Positions 46,803-56,823 of a DNA stretch of 64,000 bases are shown here, in pieces. Positions within the stretch are counted from its first letter, which is position 1. Each line of letters starts with the position of its first letter. A program made the translations under genes and the position numbers. The notes under the pieces are model-generated. The model was not told the origin of the DNA. It did not search any database and was given only the letters and a program-made list of their open reading frames with translations. The stretch is from Streptococcus hyovaginalis DSM 12219 (GTDB lineage Bacteria > Bacillota > Bacilli > Lactobacillales > Streptococcaceae): contig NZ_ATVP01000007.1 of NCBI RefSeq assembly GCF_000420785.1, positions 57,200-121,199 of the forward strand. Direction: 5' to 3'.

Positions 46803-48664
46803 TCTAATACTCCTTTATCTTGAATCAAAGAGTGAAATGCTTCAATGGTTTTGATAGATTTGAGTTCCTTTTTTAAGTCCGAGTTATTTGCTATTCGAAA
46901 GATATCATCATAAAGGCTTAGCAATTCTGATTCTATTTGGGAGTTTACCTTGTCAGGAATAGCTAGCATAAAAATGAAATCTACTTTTCCTAATTCAGAT
47001 TCATAGGGTTCTTCTAGTATTCCTACGAGAAATATCACTTTAGAGTTAGGATGAGTAGTGTGAGGAAAAGCAATGTTGTTACCAAATATAGTTGATTGTT
47101 TTTCCTCTCTCTTTAAAATACGTTGATAGAATGCTATATCAACGTCCTCTTCTTGATATAGAAAGTTAGACATCTCGCTTAAATAATCGAAGTAATGATT
47201 TTGAATTGTTAAATACATCAACTTTGATTCAATCCATTGAAATTTATTTTGTTTCCATTCATTAGCTTCCTCCCACTGATTTCTCAACCAATGATCATCA
47301 AATAAGTTTGTAATTTGAATGACTGGGGTAGATAAATGTTGGAGTTTGAGGGGAATTGTTGTGAAGATTGCGGAATATCTCTCAGCTTTGTTGGGATTAA
47401 AGGTTTCTTCTGAATATTGGTCAATGACAATCTCGTTCCCTAATACTCTCCGGAGTTGCCTATTAATCATTGTGGCTGTGCCACGTCCAGTTGTACAAAC
47501 TACTGCAATCTTTCGTTGCTCATATGAGAGAGAATTATCAATCTCTCGTAATCCCATTTCAAAGTATAGTGCTAGATAGCTAATTTCAGAGCTTTCGATA
47601 GGATAATTAAAAAGATTTTCTAAAATGGTGGAAGCCTTGCTAGCCAGTTGATAGGCAAGAGGATATTTCTTTTTGATTTCACCATAAAATAAATCTGAAG
47701 CTTGAGAATGAAACATTAAGCGATTGATTAAAAATTTGAGGTGAGTGTGTATGTCTATAAAAAGCTTATCAATGTTAATTCTTAAATCAAAAGATTCTTT
47801 TATTTGGCAGATCATTTGATCGAATATGTTTAGTACAATATCATTTGAGGATTTCTGATAGTCTAGACTATCAATGTATTGTATATTCAATGGAAATGAA
47901 AGAAAATCTTGCTCATATTGACTAAGTGAAATATGATATGTTAGTTCAATATGAGACACAATTTCTTCTACAATGTCACTATACTTTAATCCATTGCAGA
48001 AGTAGGGAATAGGTTGGTCTAGAGTCTGATGTTCCTTTAAACGTAAAATACTGATGTCAATTACTTTTGAGAGTAGTTCTTGGATGTGTAGTGGAAGGTT
48101 ATACTTTTGATATATCAGTTTTAGAAATTCTCTAGACTCAATTGTAAGATTTGTGATATCAAAATAAGAATATACATTATGACAATAGAGGAGTCGGAGT
48201 TCCAATTCTTCACCTTCAGCAGTAATTCCAATATTAGGCCTTCCGGAGATTTTTATCTGATAATCTTTCGCCAAATCTTTGACTTTTTTTAAATCTTTAT
48301 TAATGGTTGTTCGGCTGACACCGACTTTTTCTGCTAGATCATCAATTAGAATGGGGACTGAGCTTTGAATTAGCTGTTTGATAATGAAAGATGCTCGTTT
48401 ACTAGAAGAATTAAAATCGCTTTTTTTGCGAAGACTCCCAGTTAGAATATCTTCAAAACGTTGATAGTCAAGAACTTGCAAATAAAGGTAGTTATTATCA
48501 ATTTTTATTAATGCATCATTATTTAATACGTCATTTAACTGGTCGATGGTATTTAGTAGTGTTTTATGACTAATTCCTAATTCTTTTTGAATCTGACCTA
48601 TTGGAAGATGCGGTTGACGCACTAGACTATTTAATATTTGATACCAACGATTAATAATTGCCAA
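46799..48664 (-). CDS. gutR: BglG/MtlR-type regulator of the sorbitol operon
   Basis: 621 residues: two N-terminal helix-turn-helix regions (GQIQKELGISHKTLLNTIDQ; LAEKVGVSRTTINKDLKKVK), two PTS regulation domains with His residues (about 180-400), a IIB-like stretch IAVVCTTGRGTATM with the phospho-Cys, and a C-terminal IIA-like domain with NIAFPHTTHPNS. Phosphorylation by the PTS would set its activity according to sorbitol and sugar supply. It lies between srlD and gutM. Confidence 0.88.
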   Translation of the reverse strand: MAIINRWYQILNSLVRQPHLPIGQIQKELGISHKTLLNTIDQLNDVLNNDALIKIDNNYLYLQVLDYQRFEDILTGSLRKKSDFNSSSKRASFIIKQLIQSSVPILIDDLAEKVGVSRTTINKDLKKVKDLAKDYQIKISGRPNIGITAEGEELELRLLYCHNVYSYFDITNLTIESREFLKLIYQKYNLPLHIQELLSKVIDISILRLKEHQTLDQPIPYFCNGLKYSDIVEEIVSHIELTYHISLSQYEQDFLSFPLNIQYIDSLDYQKSSNDIVLNIFDQMICQIKESFDLRINIDKLFIDIHTHLKFLINRLMFHSQASDLFYGEIKKKYPLAYQLASKASTILENLFNYPIESSEISYLALYFEMGLREIDNSLSYEQRKIAVVCTTGRGTATMINRQLRRVLGNEIVIDQYSEETFNPNKAERYSAIFTTIPLKLQHLSTPVIQITNLFDDHWLRNQWEEANEWKQNKFQWIESKLMYLTIQNHYFDYLSEMSNFLYQEEDVDIAFYQRILKREEKQSTIFGNNIAFPHTTHPNSKVIFLVGILEEPYESELGKVDFIFMLAIPDKVNSQIESELLSLYDDIFRIANNSDLKKELKSIKTIEAFHSLIQDKGVLE

Positions 48665-48689
48665 TTTGCAACCTTTCTAAAAAAATAAA

Positions 48690-49490
48690 TTATCCTCGTG
48701 TCTTACCACCTGCTACATTGGTTGTAATACCAGTGATATAGCTAGAACGATCTGAAATATAATAGGCTACGAGGTCGGCAACTTCACTTAATTTCCCACT
48801 ACGTCCGAGTGGCGTAGTACTTGTAGAAGAATAGCCAGATCGGATTTCTTCTACGGTCTTTCCTCGGGTATAACCAAGAGCTTCTTCGTAAGCGATAGTG
48901 CGCAAACCTGTAGCTTCCATTATTCCCGGAGCAATGCCAACAACTCTAACATTATATTTTCCCAATTCTTTAGCCCAAGAACGTGTGTAGCTATAGACTG
49001 CTGCCTTTGTAGCAGCGTAGGCACTTTGTCCTTCAGAACCCTCTAGTCCCGCCTCAGATGCCATATTTATAATAACACCATTTTTTTTAGCAACCAGTAT
49101 ACGTCCAACTGCTTGGCTAACAAGGTAAAGTCCTTTTTGATTGATACTTGTTATTTTATCAAAAGTAGTATCATCCAGTTCATATTGACCATGAGGATCC
49201 TTGGGGTCTATAAGAAGTCTAGGAATGTTAATTCCAGCATTATTAACAACGGCATCAATGGTACCAAAATGCTTTACGACTTCTTCAACTGCTAATTCAA
49301 CTTGTTCTCGGGAGGTAACATCAACTTTTTGAAAAAATAGATTAGGATGATCTTCCTGATTATCTGTCACATCAAAGTTGGCGACGTTTACACCTAAATT
49401 GAGAAGCTCATCAACAATCGCTTTTCCGATACCAGATGAGGCCCCTGTGACAACAACTGTTTTTCCACTTATATTTAACCAATCTGTCAT
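48690..49490 (-). CDS. srlD: Sorbitol-6-phosphate 2-dehydrogenase (SDR)
   Basis: 266 residues from ATG 49490 (AAGGAG site). Short-chain dehydrogenase: TGASSGIGKAI nucleotide site, NNAGI, catalytic Ser near MASEAG and YAATKAAV (Tyr-x3-Lys). By position at the head of the sorbitol operon it oxidises sorbitol-6-phosphate to fructose-6-phosphate. The cre-like site upstream places the operon under CcpA. Confidence 0.9.
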   Translation of the reverse strand: MTDWLNISGKTVVVTGASSGIGKAIVDELLNLGVNVANFDVTDNQEDHPNLFFQKVDVTSREQVELAVEEVVKHFGTIDAVVNNAGINIPRLLIDPKDPHGQYELDDTTFDKITSINQKGLYLVSQAVGRILVAKKNGVIINMASEAGLEGSEGQSAYAATKAAVYSYTRSWAKELGKYNVRVVGIAPGIMEATGLRTIAYEEALGYTRGKTVEEIRSGYSSTSTTPLGRSGKLSEVADLVAYYISDRSSYITGITTNVAGGKTRG

Positions 49491-49520
49491 GATATGGCTC
49501 CTTTTCTTTTGATAAATCAA

Positions 49521-49537
49521 TTTTAAAACGTTTTCAA
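49521..49537. promoter_or_regulatory. Catabolite response element (cre)
   Basis: Read leftward, TTGAAAACGTTTTAAAA matches the CcpA site core TGAAAACGTTTTA. It lies 31-47 bp ahead of srlD, consistent with glucose repression of the sorbitol genes. Confidence 0.75.
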
Positions 49538-49613
49538 AAGAAAATTAAGACACACTTTTTCCTATTATAAGGAAATATGATTTACTATTTTCTACTATAG
49601 AAAATCATTATAC

Positions 49614-49638
49614 AAAAAGAACCTCGTTAGAGGTTCTT
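49614..49638 (-). terminator. pgi terminator
   Basis: AAGAACCTC-GTTA-GAGGTTCTT; read leftward it ends in TTTTT, just behind pgi. Confidence 0.8.
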
Positions 49639-49658
49639 AAGTAGACGTTTGACATGGA

Positions 49659-51008
49659 TTAAAGTCGAGCGTTAAGTTCTGCACCTAAGTCTTCAAATCC
49701 TGGTTTACCTAGAAGAGCAAACATGTTTTTCTTGTAGGCTTCAACACCTGGTTGATCAAATGGATTAACACCATTGAGATAGCCAGAGATAGCAATAGCT
49801 ATTTCAAAGAAGTAGATGATATATCCAAGGGTGAACTCATCTTGTTCTGGAAGTGTTACAAACATATTTGGTACACCACCGTCTGTGTGGGCAAGAAGCA
49901 CACCGTCAGTTGCTTTTTTATTAACAAAGTCAACGTCTTTGCCTTGGAGGTATCCTAAACCATCAAGGTCTTCATTCATTGAAGGAATAAGAATATTTTT
50001 GCGTGGTTTGTCAACACGAACAACGGTCTCGAAGATGTTACGATAACCTTCTTGGATGAATTGGCCAAGTGAGTGAAGGTCTGTTGAGAAGTTAGCAGAA
50101 GTTGGATAGATGCCTTTTTGGTCTTTACCTTCGGACTCACCAGCCAGCTGTTTCCACCATTCTGAGAAGTACTGCAATGATGGTTCGTAGTTTGCAAGTA
50201 CCTCAGTTACATAACCTTTACGATATAGAATATTTCGAACAGCCGCATATTGGTAAGCTTGATTTTCTTTCAAATCATCGGTTGAGTATTCTTTACGTGC
50301 GGCACTAGCTCCTTCCATTAGAGCGACAATATCTGCGCCAGCAGCTGCAATTGGAAGCAAACCAACAGCCGTCAAAACAGTAAATCGTCCCCCAACACTG
50401 TCAGGAACAACAAATGTTTCCCAGTTGTTAGCATCAGCTTCAACTTTTACAGCACCTTTAACTTTATCAGTTGTAGCATAAATGCGTTTATTAGCTTCTT
50501 CTTGACCATATTTTGAAATTAAAAGTTCTTTGAAGACGCGGAAGGCGATAGCAGGTTCAGTTGTCGTTCCTGATTTTGAAATGACATTAACAGAAAAATC
50601 TTTATCTTGGACATAGTCTACCAAGTCTGCAAGGTAATTTGAAGAAATTGAATTTCCCGCATAAAGAATCTGAGGTGCTTTGCGTTTGTCAGCCGATTGC
50701 AAATTAACAAAAGAATTGTTTAGGAAATCGATTGCTGCACGCGCACCAAGATATGAGCCGCCAATACCGATAACCACAAGTACTTCCGAATCAGATTGGA
50801 TTTTTTTAGCGGCCTCTTGGATACGAGCGAACTCTTCTTTGTCGTAGTTTTCTGGTAGGTCTAACCACCCAGTCATTTCTGCACCAGGGCCTGTACCCTC
50901 ACGTAATGCTTTATCTGCAGCAGTTACATGCATTTGTAAGTAATCAAGTTCATGCTCAGCCACAAATTGTCCGAGGACTTTAGAATAGTCAAATTGAATG
51001 TGTGTCAT
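49659..51008 (-). CDS. pgi: Glucose-6-phosphate isomerase
   Basis: 449 residues, the length usual for Gram-positive Pgi. [19 protein letters not shown] and [19 protein letters not shown] are the sugar-phosphate (SIS) sites; [14 protein letters not shown] is the C-terminal signature. It interconverts glucose- and fructose-6-phosphate, linking the product of the neighbouring sorbitol pathway to glycolysis and wall synthesis. Own terminator. Confidence 0.97.
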   Translation of the reverse strand: MTHIQFDYSKVLGQFVAEHELDYLQMHVTAADKALREGTGPGAEMTGWLDLPENYDKEEFARIQEAAKKIQSDSEVLVVIGIGGSYLGARAAIDFLNNSFVNLQSADKRKAPQILYAGNSISSNYLADLVDYVQDKDFSVNVISKSGTTTEPAIAFRVFKELLISKYGQEEANKRIYATTDKVKGAVKVEADANNWETFVVPDSVGGRFTVLTAVGLLPIAAAGADIVALMEGASAARKEYSTDDLKENQAYQYAAVRNILYRKGYVTEVLANYEPSLQYFSEWWKQLAGESEGKDQKGIYPTSANFSTDLHSLGQFIQEGYRNIFETVVRVDKPRKNILIPSMNEDLDGLGYLQGKDVDFVNKKATDGVLLAHTDGGVPNMFVTLPEQDEFTLGYIIYFFEIAIAISGYLNGVNPFDQPGVEAYKKNMFALLGKPGFEDLGAELNARL

Positions 51009-51240
51009 TGTTATACTCCTGTATCATTTTGGATTCATCTACTATCATACTCTTTTGTGACTTTTTTTTCAATCGATTCAGGTCAATTTAGTAAAAAAAT
51101 GAAAGCGTTACAAATAATATCAGTAGTTTATTTTTATTTACTGAAAAGTTGCTGAAAATAATCTTTCTGTTTCAGGAAGAAGATTGATCGATGCTCATTT
51201 TAGTAGTGTTTTTGGCTAGATATCAAAGTTGCTACAAAAA

Positions 51241-51277
51241 GACCGTCAGCAAGATCTTGCGAACGGTCCTTTTTTTA
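51241..51277. terminator. Terminator with palindromic core
   Basis: GACCGT (51241-51246) and ACGGTC (51263-51268) enclose the palindrome GCAAGATCTTGC; T-runs follow in both directions. It ends the leftward YhgE-like gene. Confidence 0.8.
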
Positions 51278-52546
51278 TAGGAAGCTCAAGATATCCACAT
51301 CAGGGCGAGGATGGTCATTTTTACGGTAACGGATTGGTAAGATAATGAGAACGATTAGCAAGGCAGCACCGGCAATGAGGGCTAATTGTACCAGTGGATC
51401 CTTATCAGAAGTGGTGTCAAAAATGGTATTTTGAACGAGTTGCCAAGAAGATGAGACCGGTAGGTAAGGGCGGATAACTTTAAGTGCTGGAGCCATGAGA
51501 TATTCTGGAATCATGGTTCCAGAAGTAACCACTTGAGCAAGCGTTAGAGGGAGACTGACTAGGAAGGCAGCGGCTCCCAGCATCATGTAAATAGCTAGAA
51601 TGAGTTGGAAACTGACAAAGGTATTGAGGCTTAGAATACCGAAGAGCTTGAGAGTTGTTTCGTAGTTGAAGTTGTCAATCCAGGTTAGCATAAGGGCACC
51701 TGTTAGACCTGTTGCGACTGAGATGGCTAAATAATCTACTTCCAGGGCCAATAAACCGTGCCATTTCTGTGATACATTGGAGCGGATGGCCTTTTTGAAG
51801 ACAAAACTATAGAGGATGATCGATGAAATCATGGCAGCGATGTAACTGGCGACCGGAGCAATCATAGGTGTCATGATAAGGTTCATTTTTGATGTTGGTT
51901 TAGGGTTGATATCCTTACTGTTTTCACTGACACTATTAAGTTTAACCGCCTTTTTCGCCATTTCGATGAAACGGTTTTGATAGGTTTGAGTCACTTCTTT
52001 TTGTGCAGTTTCTAGTTTGCTTGGGTCAGTTCCCACCGCTTTTTTAATGTCTGTTTCGATTTGTGGTTTGGCAAGTTCCATCATTGATTTGACCAAAACA
52101 GCTTGCATTTTTTGACTAGATGCTGCTAGATTGACTTTATTAGTTAAACGGTCGGCGACGGTGGTTCCGGTTTGTTTACTGATGGTGTCACCAGCACTGT
52201 TATAGAAGTAATTGAGTTTAACGACTTTTCCTTGTGTTAGCTCTTCAGTATAGTTTTCAGGGATATTGATCACTAGGGCTGCCTTGTGTTCACGTAAGAG
52301 TGATTTGGCTTCAGATAGGCTAGATGTTTCTTTGCTGGCAAAATCCAAAGACTCTTTTAAAGAGTTCACCATTTCCTGTCCTTTATCCCCATCTTGGTTA
52401 ACGTAAATAATCTTATTTTTTTCGGGACGATCAGCAGTGTATTTGTAACCGCCGATGTAAATACCGATCATGGCGATTTGGTAAACGACAGAAATGATAA
52501 GCGCAACAAGGACTAATTTGTTGAGAATAATCTTTTTATAAGTCAT
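51275..52546 (-). CDS. YhgE/Pip-like ABC-2 family membrane exporter
   Basis: 423 residues. One N-terminal helix (LVLVALIISVVYQIAMIGIY), an outer domain of about 200 residues (VNQDGDKGQEMVNSLKESLD), then five helices at the C-terminus. The layout is that of YhgE/Pip and SNG-type ABC-2 proteins, which take part in drug resistance or phage and toxin uptake. Divergent from a TetR regulator that probably controls it. Confidence 0.8.
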   Translation of the reverse strand: MTYKKIILNKLVLVALIISVVYQIAMIGIYIGGYKYTADRPEKNKIIYVNQDGDKGQEMVNSLKESLDFASKETSSLSEAKSLLREHKAALVINIPENYTEELTQGKVVKLNYFYNSAGDTISKQTGTTVADRLTNKVNLAASSQKMQAVLVKSMMELAKPQIETDIKKAVGTDPSKLETAQKEVTQTYQNRFIEMAKKAVKLNSVSENSKDINPKPTSKMNLIMTPMIAPVASYIAAMISSIILYSFVFKKAIRSNVSQKWHGLLALEVDYLAISVATGLTGALMLTWIDNFNYETTLKLFGILSLNTFVSFQLILAIYMMLGAAAFLVSLPLTLAQVVTSGTMIPEYLMAPALKVIRPYLPVSSSWQLVQNTIFDTTSDKDPLVQLALIAGAALLIVLIILPIRYRKNDHPRPDVDILSFL

Positions 52547-52704
52547 GATAACTCCTTTATGATTTTAAAGATAAGGAGTATTATAAGAGTCCTCTTTGGA
52601 ACTTTCAATCAGCGATTTTCAAAAAAGCGTTGCATATCAAACGGTCGTTGCTAAATCGTTGATTTATGAGAAAATCTTTGTAAAATAAAGAAGAGGTGAT
52701 TCGA

Positions 52705-53211
52705 ATGGATAAGCGTGTGATTAAAACTAAAAAAGCGATTAAAGATGCCTTTATTGAGCTAAGGCAGGATCGTCCAATTGAAAAAATATACGTCGAGACA
52801 CTCTGTCGTAAGGCAATGATTAACAAATCAACCTTTTACCGTTATTATATGGATATTTATGATTTGGTTGATCATTTGCAAGAAGAGGCTCTGGAGCCTA
52901 TTCGTCGTTATGTGATAGCCAATCCCATTACAGAAGAGGACATGCCAACTTTTGTGGAGGATATGGAGGTTACAATCAGTCAAGTCTATGCTGAAAACAG
53001 TGCGCTCTTTAGCAATCAGGATGAGACCTTTGAAAAGACTGTTCAGCTGTATCAAGAAACCATCTCAGAAGAACTGCCTGAGAAGATTCAGTTACGACTG
53101 TCTTTTGCGGTTGGTGGCGCTTATGCTATCCTAAAAAATAACCAATACCGTCTCAACGAGCAACAACGTCTCTTTCTATATGAGCAATTTAAACGGATTT
53201 TTTTGGATTAG
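52705..53211 (+). CDS. TetR-family regulator
   Basis: 168 residues from ATG 52705 (GAGGTG site). N-terminal helix-turn-helix with VETLCRKAMINKSTFYRYYM. The C-terminus resembles the ligand domains of TetR proteins paired with YhgE-like exporters. It is divergent from that exporter with 158 bp between them, so it likely represses it. The GTG at 52696 is an alternative start. Confidence 0.85.
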   Translation: MDKRVIKTKKAIKDAFIELRQDRPIEKIYVETLCRKAMINKSTFYRYYMDIYDLVDHLQEEALEPIRRYVIANPITEEDMPTFVEDMEVTISQVYAENSALFSNQDETFEKTVQLYQETISEELPEKIQLRLSFAVGGAYAILKNNQYRLNEQQRLFLYEQFKRIFLD

Positions 53212-53220
53212 GTTACTTAA

Positions 53221-53254
53221 AAGGCACAAGCCTATCTGGGACTTGTGCCTTTTG
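53221..53254. terminator. Bidirectional terminator
   Basis: AAGGCACAAG (53221-53230) and CTTGTGCCTT (53242-53251), with T and A runs; between convergent tetR and rlmA. Confidence 0.85.
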
Positions 53255-53255
53255 T

Positions 53256-54086
53256 TTAATCATGATAATCAGCAACAAGAATATCGGCTGCGATGGTGAT
53301 TTGGTCTATGCTTTTCCAGTCAATCTTTTCGAGGTCCACATGGAAAAAAAGCGGCGTCATTTGTGCAAAGGATTTAAGAACATCAATGGTTGCTGGGAAG
53401 GTTTGGCTGATGTGGTTGCTGCGATAGTGCGGAAAGGCTTGGGCAAAATGGGAGATAATCTTGACGTTCGAATAGTTTTTCGTCTGTAGTTGTTCGAGAG
53501 CAGCCTGTCTTAATTCTGTGACGTGCTGGCTAGCTGTGACGACTTTGATGATCTTTCCTCCGGGCTTTAGAACCCGTTTGAATTCTTGGTAATTAGCGGG
53601 TGAAAAGATATCCAAGATGAGGTCAACGCTCTGATCGGCTAAGGGAAGTTTGGCTAAATCGCCAACAAACCAGGCCACATCCTTGTCTTTATCTTTCTTA
53701 GCGGCTAAGGTAATAGAGTCTTTGGAGAGGTCAAAGGCTAGAACAGTGTTTTTGACCATTTGGGCAAGCTGACGAGCATAGTAGCCTTCGCCACAAGCCA
53801 CATCAAGGATCACTTGGTTTTTCGTCTCACTAAGCCCTAGCTGGGCAACGGCTTCCAAAATATGGTCATAAAAACCGGATTCTAATATCTGATGCCGCTC
53901 TTCAAATGACCTTTTATCATAGTGTTTATCTTTTTTGGCATTGCGTAGGAGGTTGATGTACCCTTGTTTACCCATATCAAAAGAGTGTCCTTGAGGACAG
54001 ACAAACCGTTTTTCTTGGGCAGAAAAGGTTTCTTGGCAAATGGGACAAATGAAAAGTGTCGCTGTGGCATGGAGTTTTTCTGACAT
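53256..54086 (-). CDS. rlmA: 23S rRNA (guanine-N1) methyltransferase RlmA
   Basis: 276 residues from ATG 54086 (GGAATGTC context). The N-terminal zinc finger CPICQETF-x-CPQGHSFD and a class I methyltransferase fold (VILDVACGEGYYAR, DLILDIFSPANYQEFKRVLK) define RlmA(II), which methylates G748 in hairpin 35 and affects macrolide binding. It follows the oxidoreductase gene closely in the same direction. Confidence 0.88.
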   Translation of the reverse strand: MSEKLHATATLFICPICQETFSAQEKRFVCPQGHSFDMGKQGYINLLRNAKKDKHYDKRSFEERHQILESGFYDHILEAVAQLGLSETKNQVILDVACGEGYYARQLAQMVKNTVLAFDLSKDSITLAAKKDKDKDVAWFVGDLAKLPLADQSVDLILDIFSPANYQEFKRVLKPGGKIIKVVTASQHVTELRQAALEQLQTKNYSNVKIISHFAQAFPHYRSNHISQTFPATIDVLKSFAQMTPLFFHVDLEKIDWKSIDQITIAADILVADYHD

Positions 54087-54109
54087 GACATTCCTTTCCA
54101 ACTTTAGCA

Positions 54110-55561
54110 TTAGAGGTTGCTCTGCATGTGTTGAATAGCGCGTTCGGCTATTTTTTGGATTTTAATAGTAGAGTTATTTTGGTAAATGGTTCCGTTAATG
54201 AGAGCACCGTGGGCGTAAAGGTTGGGGATGGTTCCGTATCTTGGGGAGATAACTTGAGCGGTTTCAGCTAGGACGCTAATGCCTCCTTGGTCATCAATTT
54301 GGAGGAACCTTTGATCGAGAAGGGATTGTAGAAGAGGGCTGGCCTTGGTAATATTTTGTGGGGTTAGTTGATAGCCTGTAGCGTTAATGACGCGGCTGAC
54401 CTGCAAGCTTACACCATCTTGGGTAGTTATGTCAAATCCTTTAGCGTTAGCAGTGATGCCAGTGACATTGGGGATAAGGGATAAGCGTTTTTGGGTGGCG
54501 GCTTCTAAGATAGGTTGCGCCGAAATAGCTGGCATAGGATTGCGCAAATTAACAATGAATTTGCCGTAGGTATCAGTGTAATATTGGCGATCTGACTGGG
54601 TCAGACGTGGCCACAAATCTGTAAACCAATCCGCTACTCGAGAGGCAAGGTGCTGTAACTTGAAAAAGTGTTGAGGATAGTCAAGTGCTAGTGACAGCCC
54701 CTCAATGCCTGGAATGATAAGATGGTCAGTCAGTGTTTCCCAATTTTCTAGACCAAGCGCTGTCAATTCCTGCTTAAAGAGTGTTTCAAATGCTTTGAAT
54801 GGTACCGTTTGGTGGGGATAAGCCAAGAGTTTTTCCAAATTGTCTTGGGTTAAATATTGCCAATCTATAGGGCTTCCATCGAGGATGCGGATGGTCGGAA
54901 AGTAGTTAGACCGTGAAAAAGCAACTAATTTAGCAGAAGTATTGCTGCTGAACCACTTGATGACATCAACGGCAGCTAAACCTGTTCCAATAATAGCAAC
55001 GGTTTCTTGGTTCCAATCGTCTCCTTCGAACTGTGTGATCGGGTAAGGGTCAGCGACGTAATGTGCTTGTCCTTCTAGTTGGTAGGGATCGATTTCTGGT
55101 AATTGTCCACAGGCAAGATGGATCTTATCAAATTGGACCTCATAGGGATCACCATTGACTTTCACCTGCCATTGGCTTGTGTTTGCGAGATAGTGGAGGT
55201 CTTCAACATGGTGCTTGACCACCGTGACAGCTAGTTGTTTTAGAAGATCATCCATTCTTTCGATCATATATTGTCCGTAAAGGGCGCGTGAGACGTAGGC
55301 TGAGTCTGTTTCATAACCGTTTTCCTCTAACCATTCTTTGAAGTCGCCCATATGCTGATAGTCGAAAGAAATGTCGTCAATTGGCGAGTTGATCAAGGCA
55401 GAGGCATCATCGTCTTGAAAGGGGACACCACGACCGAAGTGTTCAGTATCATCAAAGCAAGTGATATCAAGATTGGTGAGCTGTTTTGGGTCGCATTTTG
55501 ATAAGGCAAGGAGAATCCCTAAACCACTAACCCCCATACCGATAATCCCAATTTTTTTCAT
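54110..55561 (-). CDS. FAD/NAD(P)-binding oxidoreductase
   Basis: 483 residues. N-terminal dinucleotide site GIIGMGVSGLGILLAL and a second one, VAIIGTGLAAVDVIKW, near residue 195. INSPIDDISFDYQHMGDFKE and VINATGYQLTP fit the FAD/NAD(P)-binding family (NAD_binding_9/YdhS-like). Substrate unknown. ATG 55561 follows GGAGGTTC. It is the last core gene before the right-hand island. Confidence 0.78.
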   Translation of the reverse strand: MKKIGIIGMGVSGLGILLALSKCDPKQLTNLDITCFDDTEHFGRGVPFQDDDASALINSPIDDISFDYQHMGDFKEWLEENGYETDSAYVSRALYGQYMIERMDDLLKQLAVTVVKHHVEDLHYLANTSQWQVKVNGDPYEVQFDKIHLACGQLPEIDPYQLEGQAHYVADPYPITQFEGDDWNQETVAIIGTGLAAVDVIKWFSSNTSAKLVAFSRSNYFPTIRILDGSPIDWQYLTQDNLEKLLAYPHQTVPFKAFETLFKQELTALGLENWETLTDHLIIPGIEGLSLALDYPQHFFKLQHLASRVADWFTDLWPRLTQSDRQYYTDTYGKFIVNLRNPMPAISAQPILEAATQKRLSLIPNVTGITANAKGFDITTQDGVSLQVSRVINATGYQLTPQNITKASPLLQSLLDQRFLQIDDQGGISVLAETAQVISPRYGTIPNLYAHGALINGTIYQNNSTIKIQKIAERAIQHMQSNL

Positions 55562-55702
55562 CGTAATAGAACCTCCATTTTTACTATGATAACATAAAGA
55601 AGCCTGTCCTTGGATAATCTTTTAAAAGTAGTAGAGGAAGCATGTCAAGACAAGAAAGGTAATACGACAATAGGATATCGTATCATGAGGCTTTATACCT
55701 AA

Positions 55703-55759
55703 TATGAACTGCACTCCAATCGTTAGATTTTATGTCTAACTTTTGGGGTTCAGTTCATA
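55703..55759. repeat. Palindromic remnant like paired IS3-family ends
   Basis: Arms at 55703-55727 (TATGAACTGCACTCCAATCG then TTAGA) and 55735-55759 match as inverted repeat at 21 of 25 positions, with a 7-bp spacer. TGAACTGCACYCCAA-TTAGA resembles the end sequence of IS861-type elements, so this may be a minimal MITE or a deletion product. Otherwise 55562-55955 holds no gene. Confidence 0.55.
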
Positions 55760-55826
55760 ATTACTAGATTTTTATTGATGAGATAAAACACTTTTCTTAG
55801 TGAGTAATGAAGCATTTGAGGCTATA

Positions 55827-55852
55827 AAAAGCTTTATTTAAAATCGCAACAA
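55827..55852. repeat. Left copy of a 26-bp repeat shared with the integrase 3' end
   Basis: AAAAGCTTTATTTAAAATCG followed by CAACAA matches 63319-63344 at 24 of 26 positions. In the right copy the same bases hold the last codons and stop of the integrase remnant. It may be an attachment site or the relic of another integrase gene. Confidence 0.6.
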
Positions 55853-55863
55853 TGCTATATTTC

Positions 55864-55901
55864 TTTTTGATATTGAAATTACTTATTTTAAATATCAAAA
55901 A
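55864..55901. promoter_or_regulatory. Inverted repeat before the Rgg-type gene
   Basis: TTTTTGATATT (55864-55874) and AATATCAAAAA (55891-55901) are perfect arms with a 16-bp spacer; a -10-like TAGAAT follows at 55916. Probably the operator or promoter of the regulator gene. Confidence 0.5.
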
Positions 55902-55955
55902 TGTCCTTTTTTTGTTAGAATAACTTAGTAATTATCAGTAAACTAGGAGTATGTT

Positions 55956-56819
55956 TTGACAAAATTAGATTCATTTCACTTGGGAGAGCTATATAGAGAG
56001 TTACGATTAGCTCGTGGATTAAAAATGAAAGACGTAGTCAGTTCGAATTTATCGCAAGCACAGTTATCTAAATTTGAAAACGGTCAAACAATGCTTTCGG
56101 CAGATAAATTACTGACAGCAATTTCCGCAATACATATGAGCCTATCTGAATTTGAACATGTATACCATCAATATGAAGAAAATAAATTTTTCAAACAAGC
56201 GAAATTAATAGCTAATTATCATACTAATAAAGATATCTTTAATCTTGAAAAACTATTAACTACGTTCAATCATTCTGAGAATTATGGTACCTATGATAAG
56301 CTCAATAAACTTGTTATACAATGTGCTATTCATGATTTAAATCCTGAATATGCCATATTGGATAGTGATATAGATTTTATCACTACATACCTTTATAGTA
56401 TTGAAGATTGGACGGAGTATGAGTTATATATATTTGGTAATACTTTACAAGTGTTATCTGATAGTGATCTCATATTCCTAAGTAAAGCATTTTCAGAAAG
56501 ATATACATTATATTTATCGATTCCCAATAATTCTCATCGGACAAAACTAGTGTTATTGAACATTATTTTTTCATTGTTAGAGAGAAAGCAATATTATTAT
56601 ACTCATTATTTTATGAATCATCTGGAGACAATTTTGACCTATCAAGATATGTTTGTAAACACAGTGCTTATTTTGCTAAAAAAAGTATTAGATTATCGAG
56701 AGGGAAAAAATATTAATTTTGATGATTTAGAAATGTATATCTCTAATATTAGGCAGTTAGGTCACGATGACATTGCAGAATTTCTTCAAGATAATGTCAT
56801 TACTCTTATACAAGATTAA
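55956..56819 (+). CDS. Rgg/MutR-family transcriptional regulator
   Basis: 287 residues. N-terminal helix-turn-helix (LGELYRELRLARGLKMKDVV, LSQAQLSKFENGQ) and a long all-helical C-terminal domain as in the RRNPP/Rgg regulators, which bind short peptides inside the cell. TTG 55956 with AGGAG is the start. It is convergent with the MFS gene (4 bp apart). Rgg proteins usually act on neighbouring operons, so the methyltransferase/peptide operon is its likely target. Its ligand is unknown; the LIIIA peptides are one candidate. Confidence 0.85.
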   Translation: MTKLDSFHLGELYRELRLARGLKMKDVVSSNLSQAQLSKFENGQTMLSADKLLTAISAIHMSLSEFEHVYHQYEENKFFKQAKLIANYHTNKDIFNLEKLLTTFNHSENYGTYDKLNKLVIQCAIHDLNPEYAILDSDIDFITTYLYSIEDWTEYELYIFGNTLQVLSDSDLIFLSKAFSERYTLYLSIPNNSHRTKLVLLNIIFSLLERKQYYYTHYFMNHLETILTYQDMFVNTVLILLKKVLDYREGKNINFDDLEMYISNIRQLGHDDIAEFLQDNVITLIQD

Positions 56820-56823
56820 AGAG

